Assembly: GCA_034430275.1 (NCBI GenBank)
Contig: DAOUEW010000418.1
Span: 1 to 10,844 of the forward strand
Length of the DNA: 10,844 bases
Direction of reading: 5' to 3'
Source: JAUVXJ01 sp034430275
GTDB taxonomy: Bacteria; Chloroflexota; Anaerolineae; UBA7937; B3-Chlor
Part shown: positions 1 through 7,460 of the stretch, one piece after another
Layout: the number at the start of each line of letters is the position of its first letter
Numbering within the stretch: the stretch's first letter is position 1
The notes under the pieces: generated by a model
What the model was told of the DNA's origin: nothing
Seen by the model: the letters and a program-made list of their open reading frames with translations, nothing else
Database searches by the model: none
Translations under genes and position numbers: made by a program

Positions 1-1065
1 CTCCAGCTCACCAGTGTCGATTTCGTGAGACACTTCCACGCCGAGCTTCGCCGCCTGCTCCACGATGATCTGACGTATCACCTCCGGGCTCAGTTCGCCA
101 GCCGCGGGCACCACGTGGTTGTAGCGGCCCAGCACCTTCCTCTTGTCCAGGATCTGCAACTCGACTACAACGTCCGGTTCCTCCAGGACCACCACTTGCT
201 CACAGTCAGCGACGAAGTCGGCCACCAGCTTCTGGGGAAGAGGATAGGGAGTGCCCATCTTGAGGATAGGGAACCTCCCCTCCAGCCCCAATTGCCTGAG
301 CGTGTCCTTCAACACCGAGAAGCTGGTCCCACCGGCGATGAAGCCGAGCCTTGCATCCTCTCCTGGGGTGATACTGTTGTGTTCCGACGTCTCGAACGCC
401 TGCTGTATATCCTCCAGCTTTCGGTTGAGCTCCTTGTGCAGCATGAGACGAAAGCCAGGCGTGGCCGCCCAGCGAGCAGGGTCCTTCTCGAAATCGGCGG
501 GTCGAGCCAGCTCCGGCAGTGGTAGAAACTCGACGTTCTGTCTGGCGTGGGAGACTCGGATGGCCGGACGGAGAATGACCGGCAGATGGTGTCTCTCCGA
601 CAACTCAAAGGCCGCCTTGACCATCTCCTTGGCCTCGCGAGGGCTCGACGGGTCGAGGACAGGCACCTTGGCCACCATGGCCAGGAAGCGTGTATCCTGC
701 TCTGTCTGCGAAGAGTGAGGGCCGGGATCATCGCAGGAGATGACAACGAACCCGCCCTTGACGCCGGTATAGGCAGAGCTCATCAGTGGGTCGGCAGCCA
801 CGTTGAGCCCGACCTGCTTCATGATCACGGCCGCCCGTTTCCCGGTGTAGCTCGCTGCCAAGGCCACCTCGTAGGCTATCTTCTCGTTGATGCTCCACTC
901 CACGTAGGTGTCCAGACCCAGCTCCTTCTTGAAGCGCACCACACCGGGGAGGATCTCAGAACTGGGTGTACCAGGGTAGGAGGTCACCACGTGGCATCCG
1001 CTCTCCACAATGCCCCGCGCGATGGCCTCATTGCCGAGTAGCACTTCCTGTTTCGATTGCTCCAA
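1..1065 (-). CDS. iorA: Indolepyruvate:ferredoxin oxidoreductase, subunit alpha (IorA), partial: N-terminal 355 codons, runs off the left edge
   Basis: This is the large, thiamine-diphosphate-dependent subunit of the enzyme that oxidatively decarboxylates aryl-2-oxoacids to aryl-acetyl-CoA, passing electrons to ferredoxin. No stop occurs before position 1. Visible hallmarks are GNEAIARG (residues 11-18), SYPGTPSSEI (29-38), EWSINEKIAYEVALAAS (56-72, with the Glu-rich motif of the pyrimidine-binding domain), MKQVGLNVAADPLMSSAYTG (82-101) and DDPGPHSSQTEQDTR (112-126). The second alpha/beta domain follows to about residue 340 (GFIAGGTSFSVL 241-252, VVVLEEPDVVVE 291-302). The diphosphate-binding domain and the C-terminal ferredoxin-type Cys clusters would lie outside the window, as would iorB. 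I chose a TTG start at 1065 because AGGAAGG lies 9 nt upstream and the protein then begins just before the conserved block. In-frame ATGs at 1092 and 1125 are alternatives with poorer ribosome sites. It lies 78 nt after the V4R gene, same strand. Substrate within the arylpyruvate/2-oxoacid group is inferred. Confidence 0.9.
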   Translation of the reverse strand, partial: MEQSKQEVLLGNEAIARGIVESGCHVVTSYPGTPSSEILPGVVRFKKELGLDTYVEWSINEKIAYEVALAASYTGKRAAVIMKQVGLNVAADPLMSSAYTGVKGGFVVISCDDPGPHSSQTEQDTRFLAMVAKVPVLDPSSPREAKEMVKAAFELSERHHLPVILRPAIRVSHARQNVEFLPLPELARPADFEKDPARWAATPGFRLMLHKELNRKLEDIQQAFETSEHNSITPGEDARLGFIAGGTSFSVLKDTLRQLGLEGRFPILKMGTPYPLPQKLVADFVADCEQVVVLEEPDVVVELQILDKRKVLGRYNHVVPAAGELSPEVIRQIIVEQAAKLGVEVSHEIDTGELE

Positions 1066-1071
1066 GCGACG

Positions 1072-1078
1072 TTTCCTT
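1072..1078 (-). promoter_or_regulatory. Ribosome binding site supporting a TTG start for iorA
   Basis: The minus strand reads AGGAAGG, then nine nucleotides, then TTG at 1065. The in-frame ATG at 1092 has only GAGG two nucleotides before it, too close for normal initiation. The choice of TTG therefore rests on this site and on the family's usual N-terminus. Confidence 0.5.
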
Positions 1079-1143
1079 CCTACAAATGTCATGACCTCGC
1101 GGTCCGTCCGGCTACACCTTTCCATCGCAAGCTATCCAAACCA

Positions 1144-1647
1144 TCAGCCGCGGATCACGAAGCGGCACAGGTCATCCCCTTTGGCACAGCAGTGCGTCTC
1201 TTCCGAACTCACGTCGGTCCCGAAGATGCCGGCAGCCATGCCCGCCATCACCCCGCGGATCATGTGGCACACGCCTTCCCCCGCGCTGCCGTAGGCCTCG
1301 GCGAAAGCGGAGTTCCTGACGACGACGACAAACTCTCTGCCCTCCTTGTCAAACCTCTCGACCTCGAAGTCGCCCCAGCCAATCTCGCGGCCCATGTGGC
1401 ACATGAAGGACACTATCTCATCGTCCGAATAGCCGAAGACCTCCTTGTACCTCTTCGATGAGCGTGAGCCGCCGGTGTAGCCACCCGCCATCATGCCCTC
1501 GGCAATCTCTCCGCCCAACGCCTCCTCCACCGCCTTCTGGAAATCCACGACGGTGTCGGGCCGGATCAGCATGTAGCGCACACCCTTGAAGGAAATCGTC
1601 CCGGTGCCTTCGTCGTAGTCGAGGTTGTCGACGATGGAGTTGGCCAT
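1144..1647 (-). CDS. Small V4R-domain protein (4-vinyl-reductase-like ligand-binding domain)
   Basis: A 167-residue soluble protein made almost wholly of a V4R domain. The family is found in BchJ-type proteins and in the effector-binding halves of XylR/DmpR/PoxR regulators, where it binds small, often aromatic, ligands. Visible features: an opening strand-helix unit ISFKGVRYMLIRPDTVVDFQ (18-37), a glycine-rich turn (GGYTGGSRSS, 55-64), FMCHMGREIGWG (81-92), and the terminal Cys signature E150-x2-C153-x-A-x-G157-x3-C161-x-F, which can hold a metal. No DNA-binding or AAA+ domain is attached, so it is not itself an XylR-type activator. It starts 6 nt after the hyuB stop with only a weak AGG upstream, suggesting translational coupling to hyuB. 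Its length and place match where small third subunits sit in ATP-dependent ketone carboxylase operons, but it does not look like those subunits in sequence. The exact role is unknown. Confidence 0.8.
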   Translation of the reverse strand: MANSIVDNLDYDEGTGTISFKGVRYMLIRPDTVVDFQKAVEEALGGEIAEGMMAGGYTGGSRSSKRYKEVFGYSDDEIVSFMCHMGREIGWGDFEVERFDKEGREFVVVVRNSAFAEAYGSAGEGVCHMIRGVMAGMAAGIFGTDVSSEETHCCAKGDDLCRFVIRG

Positions 1648-1653
1648 CGGTTC

Positions 1654-3378
1654 TCAGCCTTTCTTGAGCCTCTTGGTCGCGGCCTCGTCGATCCTCAGAG
1701 TCTTCAGATCGATGACCACACCATAGTCCTCGCGGGCGCTCTCCAGCGTGACCTTCCCGTCCCTCACGTCCTGCAGGAGCAGTTCGGGATCCCTTTCCAG
1801 AGGATCGCCATAGCCCCCCGCCCCAGGCAGGCGCAGACTCACCACGTCCCCCTTGTTCAAGATGTCCAGGCCCTTGGACTTCAGATGCTTCTCTTTGGGA
1901 GTGTCCGGATTGAGGAAGAACTTGCCCTTGCTGCCTTCCTTGCCACCGAAGAGCCCGAAGGGGCCAAAGCGTTGTCGGTCTCCGTAGCGAGCCAGCGAGA
2001 CGTCATCCGTGAGCACCTCGATGTCGCGGCGCACAGTCAGGCCACCGCGATACTTGCCGGCTCCACCAGAATCCGGGATGAACTCGTACTTCCGAATGCG
2101 CACCGGGTACTCCAGCTCGACGGCCTCGATGGGCGTATTCTTGAAACGCGCCAGGTGCGAATCCTGGCCGTCTCGGCCGTCCTTCGTCGGTCGCGCGCCT
2201 GCGCCTCCACCCTGGATATCGATGAATACGAAACGCTTCCCCGTCCTAGGATGGTAGCCGCTGAATCCGCAGTTGGTGATCTGGCCGTGGCAGCCCGCCT
2301 GTACCCTATCGGGCACCGCCTTCGATAGGGCAAGCATCATGGCCTCCGCGATCTTCTGGGAGGTGTTGGTCCTGGCGCCCATGGCCGCAGGCATCACCGG
2401 ATTGACGATCAGCCCTTTCTCCGCCTCCACCGTGAAAGGCCGGTAGCAGCCGGAGTTGGGAGGTACGTGCGGATCGATGACGGCGATCAGGGCGTAGTAG
2501 ACTGCCGCGTGTACGGTGGCGATGGGGCAGTTGATGTTGCCCTTGACCTGCTTGGCGGTGCCGTCGAAATCGACGACCACCTCGTCGCCGCGCTTGTGGA
2601 TGTTCACTTGCAGCTTGATGGGCTCGTCGGAAAAGCCGTCGTCGTCCACCCAATCCACTCCGCTGAAGGTGCCGTCCGGCATATTCCTCAGGCCCGCACG
2701 GATGCGGCTCTCCGAGTAGTCCAGGAGCATCTCCTGGCACTTGCTGACGACGTCCACACCATACTTGTCGAAGATGTCCCAGAGCCTCTGCGCGCCCACA
2801 AAGTCGGCCGAAGCCTGAGCCCGGATGTCCCCCAAGGTCTTGTCCGGCACCCGGATGTTGTTCTCCAGGATGCCGAAGAGCTCAGGGTCCTCCTCGCCCT
2901 TCTTGTAGAGCTTGACCATGGGGAAGCGCAAGCCCTCGAGGTAGATCTCGGTCAGTCCGCCCGCAGTTCTCCCAGGCACGGCTCCGCCCATGTCCGAGTG
3001 ATGGGCGATGCTGCCGGTGAACCCCACCAGCTCGCCTTTGTAGTAGGCTGGCGCGAAGGTCACCATGTCCATCACGTGCTGGCCGCCAGAGTAGGGATCG
3101 TTGAACATGATCAGGTCGCCCTTGTCCAGGTCTTCGGGCTTGTACTTCTCAACCAGAGCTCGCATCCCCAGCTCGAAGCCGGTCAGGAGCATAGGTGCGT
3201 GATGGGCCTGGGCGATGGTGTTACCATGTCGGTCGAAGATGGAGCAGGTCATATCCTCGATCTCTTTGATGACGGTGGAGCGTGCCGTGCGCACCAGCGT
3301 GCGCCCCATTTCGTCAGCCGCCTGCTCCATGGCATAGCGAATGACCTGCATCGTGATGGAATCAGCCTTGTAGGGCAC
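1654..3378 (-). CDS. hyuB: Hydantoinase B / oxoprolinase family protein (HyuB; acetone-carboxylase-alpha-like)
   Basis: A 574-residue protein of the HyuB family, which pairs with HyuA in ATP-dependent N-methylhydantoinase and 5-oxoprolinase and, in related forms, in acetone and acetophenone carboxylases. Landmarks: the probable metal-site block FNDPYSGGQHVMD (92-104) with H101 and D104, HHSDMGGAVPGRT (126-138) with further His/Asp residues, DFDGTAKQVKGNIN (270-283), the glycine loop GGGAGARPTKDGRDG (390-404), DSGGAGKYRGG (436-446) and the closing GAGGYGDPLERDP (519-531). All family blocks are present and length is normal. The start is GTG at 3378, with AGGAGGT 5 nt upstream, and no better start is seen. 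It follows hyuA by 36 nt and precedes the V4R gene by 6 nt. Whether it hydrolyses a ring amide or carboxylates a ketone cannot be told from sequence. Confidence 0.92.
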   Translation of the reverse strand: MPYKADSITMQVIRYAMEQAADEMGRTLVRTARSTVIKEIEDMTCSIFDRHGNTIAQAHHAPMLLTGFELGMRALVEKYKPEDLDKGDLIMFNDPYSGGQHVMDMVTFAPAYYKGELVGFTGSIAHHSDMGGAVPGRTAGGLTEIYLEGLRFPMVKLYKKGEEDPELFGILENNIRVPDKTLGDIRAQASADFVGAQRLWDIFDKYGVDVVSKCQEMLLDYSESRIRAGLRNMPDGTFSGVDWVDDDGFSDEPIKLQVNIHKRGDEVVVDFDGTAKQVKGNINCPIATVHAAVYYALIAVIDPHVPPNSGCYRPFTVEAEKGLIVNPVMPAAMGARTNTSQKIAEAMMLALSKAVPDRVQAGCHGQITNCGFSGYHPRTGKRFVFIDIQGGGAGARPTKDGRDGQDSHLARFKNTPIEAVELEYPVRIRKYEFIPDSGGAGKYRGGLTVRRDIEVLTDDVSLARYGDRQRFGPFGLFGGKEGSKGKFFLNPDTPKEKHLKSKGLDILNKGDVVSLRLPGAGGYGDPLERDPELLLQDVRDGKVTLESAREDYGVVIDLKTLRIDEAATKRLKKG

Positions 3379-3383
3379 TGTTT

Positions 3384-3390
3384 ACCTCCT
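3384..3390 (-). promoter_or_regulatory. Strong ribosome binding site of hyuB (decides a GTG start)
   Basis: AGGAGGT on the minus strand, five nucleotides before the GTG at 3378. It lies in the 36-nt gap after the hyuA stop, so hyuB has its own strong initiation site and does not depend on coupling to hyuA. Confidence 0.75.
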
Positions 3391-3414
3391 TCAATCCGCG
3401 GATCAGGCTCTCTT

Positions 3415-5469
3415 CTATGAGAGAGGGACGATGATGTTCCCGTACTCGTCCACCGAACCGCTCAACCCCGGTGTGAGGACGGTTGTCGAGGCTATCTCCT
3501 CTATCAACGCTGGCCCGTGGACGACGTGGCCCGCGCGCAGTAGTGCTCGATCATAGATCGCTGTATCCACGTAACCCTCTCCGGTGTAGTAGACTGAGCG
3601 CTCGCCCTTGCGGGCTGTCTCCGTATCTCCGCCGCCGGCTCCGTCGTGGGACAGCGACACCTCAGGAACCTTGCCGATCGCCGCGACCCGGAGATTGATG
3701 AACTCCACCTTCTCGTCAACCGACCCATAGGCGTAGACTCGGTAGTGTAGGTCGTGAAAACGATCCACGATCTCCTGGATGTCCGCCCTCGTGATCGAAT
3801 CCTTGCGAACCACAGGCGTACTGATCTCGTAGGATTGGCCCTCGTACCGGAGATCGGCGGTCCAGACGATTTCGATCTGATCGTCCTGCACCTTCTGGGC
3901 GCGCAGTTGCGCCCTCCCCCTGCCCTCCAGGTCCTGGAAAACCCTGAGAAGCTCCGCAGGTTCGAGTTTCTCCTCATTCTTGGCCACTGTCGAGGCGTAG
4001 TCGTAGCGCGTATTGGCCACCAGGAGGCCCACCGCAGAGAGAGTACCGGCATAGGGTGGCACGACTACTCTCTTCATATCCAGGTCCCGCGCCAACTCCA
4101 CCGCATGCAGCGGCCCCGCGCCTCCAAAGGGCAGCAGTGCGAACTCTCGCACATCGAAGCCCTTCTCTGTGGAGTTCACACTGATAGCGCGCTCCATGTT
4201 GGCGTTGACCACCCGGATGATCCCGCTGGCCGCCTCTTCGAGGGAGACCCCGAGAGGCTCTGCCACGTGCTTCAGAATCGCCTTCTCGGCCAGATCGAGG
4301 TGCAGCTTCATCTCCCCGCCGAGGAAGTAGTCCGGGTTGAGCCTGCCCAGCACCAGATTGGCGTCGGTGACGGTGGGCCGCTCCCCTCCCAGGCCATAGC
4401 AGGCCGGGCCCGGAGCGGAGCCGGCGCTCTCCGGTCCCACGTTGAGCGCTCCGCCCTGGTCCACCCAGGCCAGGCTCCCGCCTCCGGCGCCGATGGCCTC
4501 GACGTCGAGAATGGGGATCTTGACCGGAAAACCTTCGAACTGGCTCTCTGGGGCCACCCGTGGCTCTCCGTGATCTATCACTCCCACGTCGAAGCTGGTG
4601 CCCCCCATGTCCACGCTGATGACCTGCTCGTCGCCCGACAGCCGCCCGACGTAAGCCGCCGCCAGCGCGCCCCCAGCAGGTCCGGAATTGACGATGTTGA
4701 CCGCGCGGTGTTTTGCCATGTCGGTGGTCATACAACCGCCGCTGGCCTGCATCACTCGCAAGTCCACGTCGCCATATCGGTCCAGCAACTGCCCTTCCAG
4801 GTTGTCCAGGTACCTCTCCACGACGGGAGCCAGATAGGCGTTGATGACCGTCGTGGAAGTACGCTCGAACTCACGGAACTCAGGTGCGATCTCCGAGGAG
4901 ATGGAAACGGCAGCGTCGGGGAACACCTCCTGGCAGATCTCCCTCACCCTCTCTTCGTGAGACGGATTGCGGAAGCTGAAGAGGAAAGAGACAGCTATCG
5001 ATTCCACGGCCTCGTCCTTGAGCACACCCACGGCCTTCCTGGCCGAATCCTCGTCCAACGGCACGACCACTTCACCCTCCGCTCCCACCCGCTCCTTGAC
5101 ATCGAGTCTCAGGTACCGGGGCACGAGCGGCAGTGGCGTATCCACAAAGATGTCGTACAGACCCGCAGCAGGGCGCTCGATACGTCCGATCTCGAGGACA
5201 TCTCTCATCCCCTCGCTGGTCAGCAGGCCGGTCCGCGCACCCTTGCGCTCGATGAGAGCGTTGGTGCCGATAGTGGTGCCGTGTACCATGTAGTCCACAT
5301 GATCGAAGGACTCGACCGCCATGTCCAGGATCTTGTCGATGCCGCTGATCACACCTCTGGCCAGGTCGCCGTGAGTAGTCAGAACCTTGGTGTAGTGAAT
5401 CTGGCCGCTGAGGTCGTCGATCAATACGATGTCTGTGAACGTCCCTCCCACGTCTATACCGATGCGCAT
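3415..5469 (-). CDS. hyuA: Hydantoinase A / oxoprolinase family protein (HyuA; acetone-carboxylase-beta-like ATPase subunit)
   Basis: A 684-residue HyuA-family protein with the ASKHA nucleotide-binding fold; it supplies ATP-driven activation for the HyuAB enzyme. The order of blocks is canonical: phosphate-1 motif GIDVGGTFTD (4-13), HGTTIGTNALIERKGARTGL (63-82), SEIAPEFREFERTSTTVINA (192-211), NSGPAGGALAA (261-271), phosphate-2 motif SVDMGGTSFDV (285-295), EAIGAGGGSLAWVD (324-337), GPESAGSAPGPACYG (345-359), PFGGAGPLHA (447-456) and PPYAGTLSAVG (471-481). The C-terminal domain keeps the RYEGQSYEI (541-549) and VEFINLRV (588-595) signatures. Length is normal for bacterial HyuA proteins. ATG at 5469 begins directly at the conserved MRIGIDVGG; a G-run at 5480-5484 is about 10 nt upstream, and AGGGAG lies too close to serve well. 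It is followed by hyuB on the same strand and is surely its partner. Confidence 0.92.
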   Translation of the reverse strand: MRIGIDVGGTFTDIVLIDDLSGQIHYTKVLTTHGDLARGVISGIDKILDMAVESFDHVDYMVHGTTIGTNALIERKGARTGLLTSEGMRDVLEIGRIERPAAGLYDIFVDTPLPLVPRYLRLDVKERVGAEGEVVVPLDEDSARKAVGVLKDEAVESIAVSFLFSFRNPSHEERVREICQEVFPDAAVSISSEIAPEFREFERTSTTVINAYLAPVVERYLDNLEGQLLDRYGDVDLRVMQASGGCMTTDMAKHRAVNIVNSGPAGGALAAAYVGRLSGDEQVISVDMGGTSFDVGVIDHGEPRVAPESQFEGFPVKIPILDVEAIGAGGGSLAWVDQGGALNVGPESAGSAPGPACYGLGGERPTVTDANLVLGRLNPDYFLGGEMKLHLDLAEKAILKHVAEPLGVSLEEAASGIIRVVNANMERAISVNSTEKGFDVREFALLPFGGAGPLHAVELARDLDMKRVVVPPYAGTLSAVGLLVANTRYDYASTVAKNEEKLEPAELLRVFQDLEGRGRAQLRAQKVQDDQIEIVWTADLRYEGQSYEISTPVVRKDSITRADIQEIVDRFHDLHYRVYAYGSVDEKVEFINLRVAAIGKVPEVSLSHDGAGGGDTETARKGERSVYYTGEGYVDTAIYDRALLRAGHVVHGPALIEEIASTTVLTPGLSGSVDEYGNIIVPLS

Positions 5470-5651
5470 GCTCCCTGATCCCCCAATTCCTCACATGATG
5501 CCCCACCCACGACCAGTGTCTCACCATCCCGGTGAAGAACTGACGAACAGTGGATGGCGCGTAGAGGGTCACCTCCTCCTCTCGCCACACAGGCCGCCCT
5601 TGGGAGTTCTTTCCAGGAACAACCCTGAGCAGCCTGGCCGCAGAGGAGAAT

Positions 5652-7250
5652 CTACAAGACTACCGGCTCCTTGAACTCGCCGAAGACGTCCTTGAGTACC
5701 TGTGTCAGCTCGCCGACCGTGGCGTAGGCCCGCACAGCGTCCATGATGTACGGCATCAGGTTCTCCTGGCCCGTGGCGGCCTGGCGCAGCCTCTCCAGGC
5801 TCTCGCTCACCGCCTGCTCGTCGCGCTCGGACCTCAACAGGTTCAGTCGACGGATCTTCTCCTCAGCCTGCTCAGGTCTATACTCGTGAAGCTCGACGTC
5901 GCGCTCCTCCTCCTCGATGCGGTACTTGTTCACCCCAACCTTGACGATCTCGCCGCTCTGGATGCCTCGTTCGAAGCGATAGGCCTGGCGAGATACCCTT
6001 TGCTGGATCAGACCTTCGCTGATGGCCTTGACGATCCCGCCCAGTTGCTCGACCCTGTCCATCTCCTCCACGATCCTCTGCTCCAGATCGGTGGTGAGGC
6101 GCTCCACGTAGTAGGAGCCGGCCAGAGGGTCCACCGTGTCGCACAGCCCCATCTCGTCGGCCAGGATCTGCATGGTGCGGAGGCCGATGAGCGCCGCTTT
6201 CTCGGTCGGAATCGTATAGGCCTCGTCGTAAGTGCAGAGGGCCATGGTCTGAGTGCCGCTCAGCGCGGAGATGAGCGCGTAGTACGCCCCACGAACGATG
6301 TTGTTCTCAGGTTGTTCGATAGTCAACCCGCCGCCGCCACCGCCAGCGATCATCTTCATCTGCATCGCCTTCGGGTCGGTGGCTCCAAACCTGTCGCGCA
6401 CGATCTTCGCCCACAGGCGGCGTGCGGCACGAAACTTGGCTACCTGTTCGAATAGGTTACCCCAGATGTCGAAATTGAAGGAAAGTCGGGCCACGAAATC
6501 GTCTACGTCCACGCCTCTTTCCCTCACGTGCTCAACATACGCAGAGGCGATAGCATACGCGTAGGCGATCTCTTGAACGGGATCGGCCCCGGATTCGCGG
6601 ATGTGGTACCCGCACACACTCACAGGATAGTAGTGTGGGACATGCTCAGCGCAGAACTCGATGGTATCGCCTATCAAACGGATAGAGGGTTCAACGGGAA
6701 AGATCCAGGTCCCACGCCCTATGTACTCTTTGAGGATGTCGTTCTGCGCAGTGCCGCGCAGTTCCTTGAGGGGGACCCCCTGCTTCTCGGCGACGACGAA
6801 GTACATGGCCATCATGATCGCCGCGACACCGTTGATGGTCAGGCTGGTGCTGGTTTTATCCAGGGGGATGTCTACAAACGCCTCCTCCATGTCGCTCAGG
6901 CTGTCCACCGCCATACCCACGCGGCCCACTTCACCCCAGGCCAGAGGGTGGTCAGAATCCAGGCCCATCTGAGAAGGCAGGTCGAAGGCGACGTTGAGGG
7001 CATTCTGTCCGTGGTCGATGAGGTACCTGAAGCGCTGATTGCTCTCCTGTGGAGTGCCAAAGCCAGCGTATTGCCGCATCGTCCACGGGCGGTACCGATA
7101 CATGTACTTGTGAATACCCCGAGTATAGGGATAGGCCCCCGGCTCGCCGATATCTTGCTCGTGGTCCAGGTCGGCCACGTCGTCCGGGCCATAGATCGGC
7201 TTCACCTTGATGCCAGACTCCAGGACTACCTCTCGTAGCTTCTTCTCCAT
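5652..7250 (-). CDS. Acyl-CoA mutase large subunit, methylmalonyl-CoA mutase family (non-canonical)
   Basis: A 532-residue substrate-binding (TIM-barrel) subunit of an adenosylcobalamin-dependent acyl-CoA mutase. Family hallmarks are RPWTMRQYAGFGTPQESN (54-71), VAFDLPSQMGLDSDHP (87-102), GVAAIMMAMY (141-150), GTAQNDILKEYIGRGT (166-181), PSIRLIGD (188-195), GYHIRESGAD (214-223), KFRAARRLWAKI (272-283), NNIVRGAYYAL (316-326) and VDPLAGSYYVE (373-383). Y61, R191 and H216 match the methylmalonyl-CoA-mutase residues Tyr89, Arg207 and His244, which favours a dicarboxylic acyl-CoA. Unusually, the block that normally reads like HCQTSG is AGGGGGG (302-308), and the usual LHTNS is ALCT (337-340, C339 where Asn is expected). 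No B12-binding (DxHxxG) domain is fused, so a separate small subunit is needed and is not in this window. I start at ATG 7250 (AAAGGGAC just upstream); an in-frame start at 7385 would add 45 residues unlike the family. Family is certain, substrate is not. Confidence 0.88.
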   Translation of the reverse strand: MEKKLREVVLESGIKVKPIYGPDDVADLDHEQDIGEPGAYPYTRGIHKYMYRYRPWTMRQYAGFGTPQESNQRFRYLIDHGQNALNVAFDLPSQMGLDSDHPLAWGEVGRVGMAVDSLSDMEEAFVDIPLDKTSTSLTINGVAAIMMAMYFVVAEKQGVPLKELRGTAQNDILKEYIGRGTWIFPVEPSIRLIGDTIEFCAEHVPHYYPVSVCGYHIRESGADPVQEIAYAYAIASAYVEHVRERGVDVDDFVARLSFNFDIWGNLFEQVAKFRAARRLWAKIVRDRFGATDPKAMQMKMIAGGGGGGLTIEQPENNIVRGAYYALISALSGTQTMALCTYDEAYTIPTEKAALIGLRTMQILADEMGLCDTVDPLAGSYYVERLTTDLEQRIVEEMDRVEQLGGIVKAISEGLIQQRVSRQAYRFERGIQSGEIVKVGVNKYRIEEEERDVELHEYRPEQAEEKIRRLNLLRSERDEQAVSESLERLRQAATGQENLMPYIMDAVRAYATVGELTQVLKDVFGEFKEPVVL

Positions 7251-7375
7251 GGTCAGTCCCTTTCGCCTTTCGCAATCTCCATTGAGACGACTGGCCCGTG
7301 CGCCGCAGCCAGCCCTCTTAGCATCCCAACTCGAGGCTTCGACCAACACGATAGAACCTAGCGGCGAGTGTTTTC

Positions 7376-7395
7376 CCGCCGGCACGGACCGGCGG
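7376..7395 (-). other. Perfect 7-bp GC hairpin between the regulator and mutase genes
   Basis: CCGCCGG (7376-7382) and CCGGCGG (7389-7395) pair around a 6-nt loop. On the minus strand it is followed by GAAAACAC, not a T-run, so it does not look like an intrinsic terminator. It could partly separate regulator and mutase transcripts, act as an RNA-processing or stability element, or be a protein-binding site. No clear promoter was found between it and the mutase start. Confidence 0.4.
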
Positions 7396-7460
7396 TCAGT
7401 GCCTGCGTGTATCGCCCGCCGAAAACCATTCAGCCAAACAGTCTGGTCTGTGATGGCCTC

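Noticed and set aside
2467..3420. Long plus-strand frames opposite hyuB and hyuA (up to 574 codons)
   Set aside because: They are antisense shadows of strongly conserved genes, rich in His, Val, Leu and Asp from complementary GC-rich codons, with no family motif.
5072..5590. A 172-codon minus-strand frame beginning near the strong AGGAGGAGGT site and overlapping the hyuA start
   Set aside because: Most of it is hyuA read in another frame, with arginine- and histidine-rich content and no family blocks; hyuA itself has clear motifs there.
7251..7385. N-terminal extension of the mutase to an in-frame start at 7385
   Set aside because: The extra 45 residues do not resemble the family, would start inside the GC hairpin, and ATG 7250 has a fair ribosome site.
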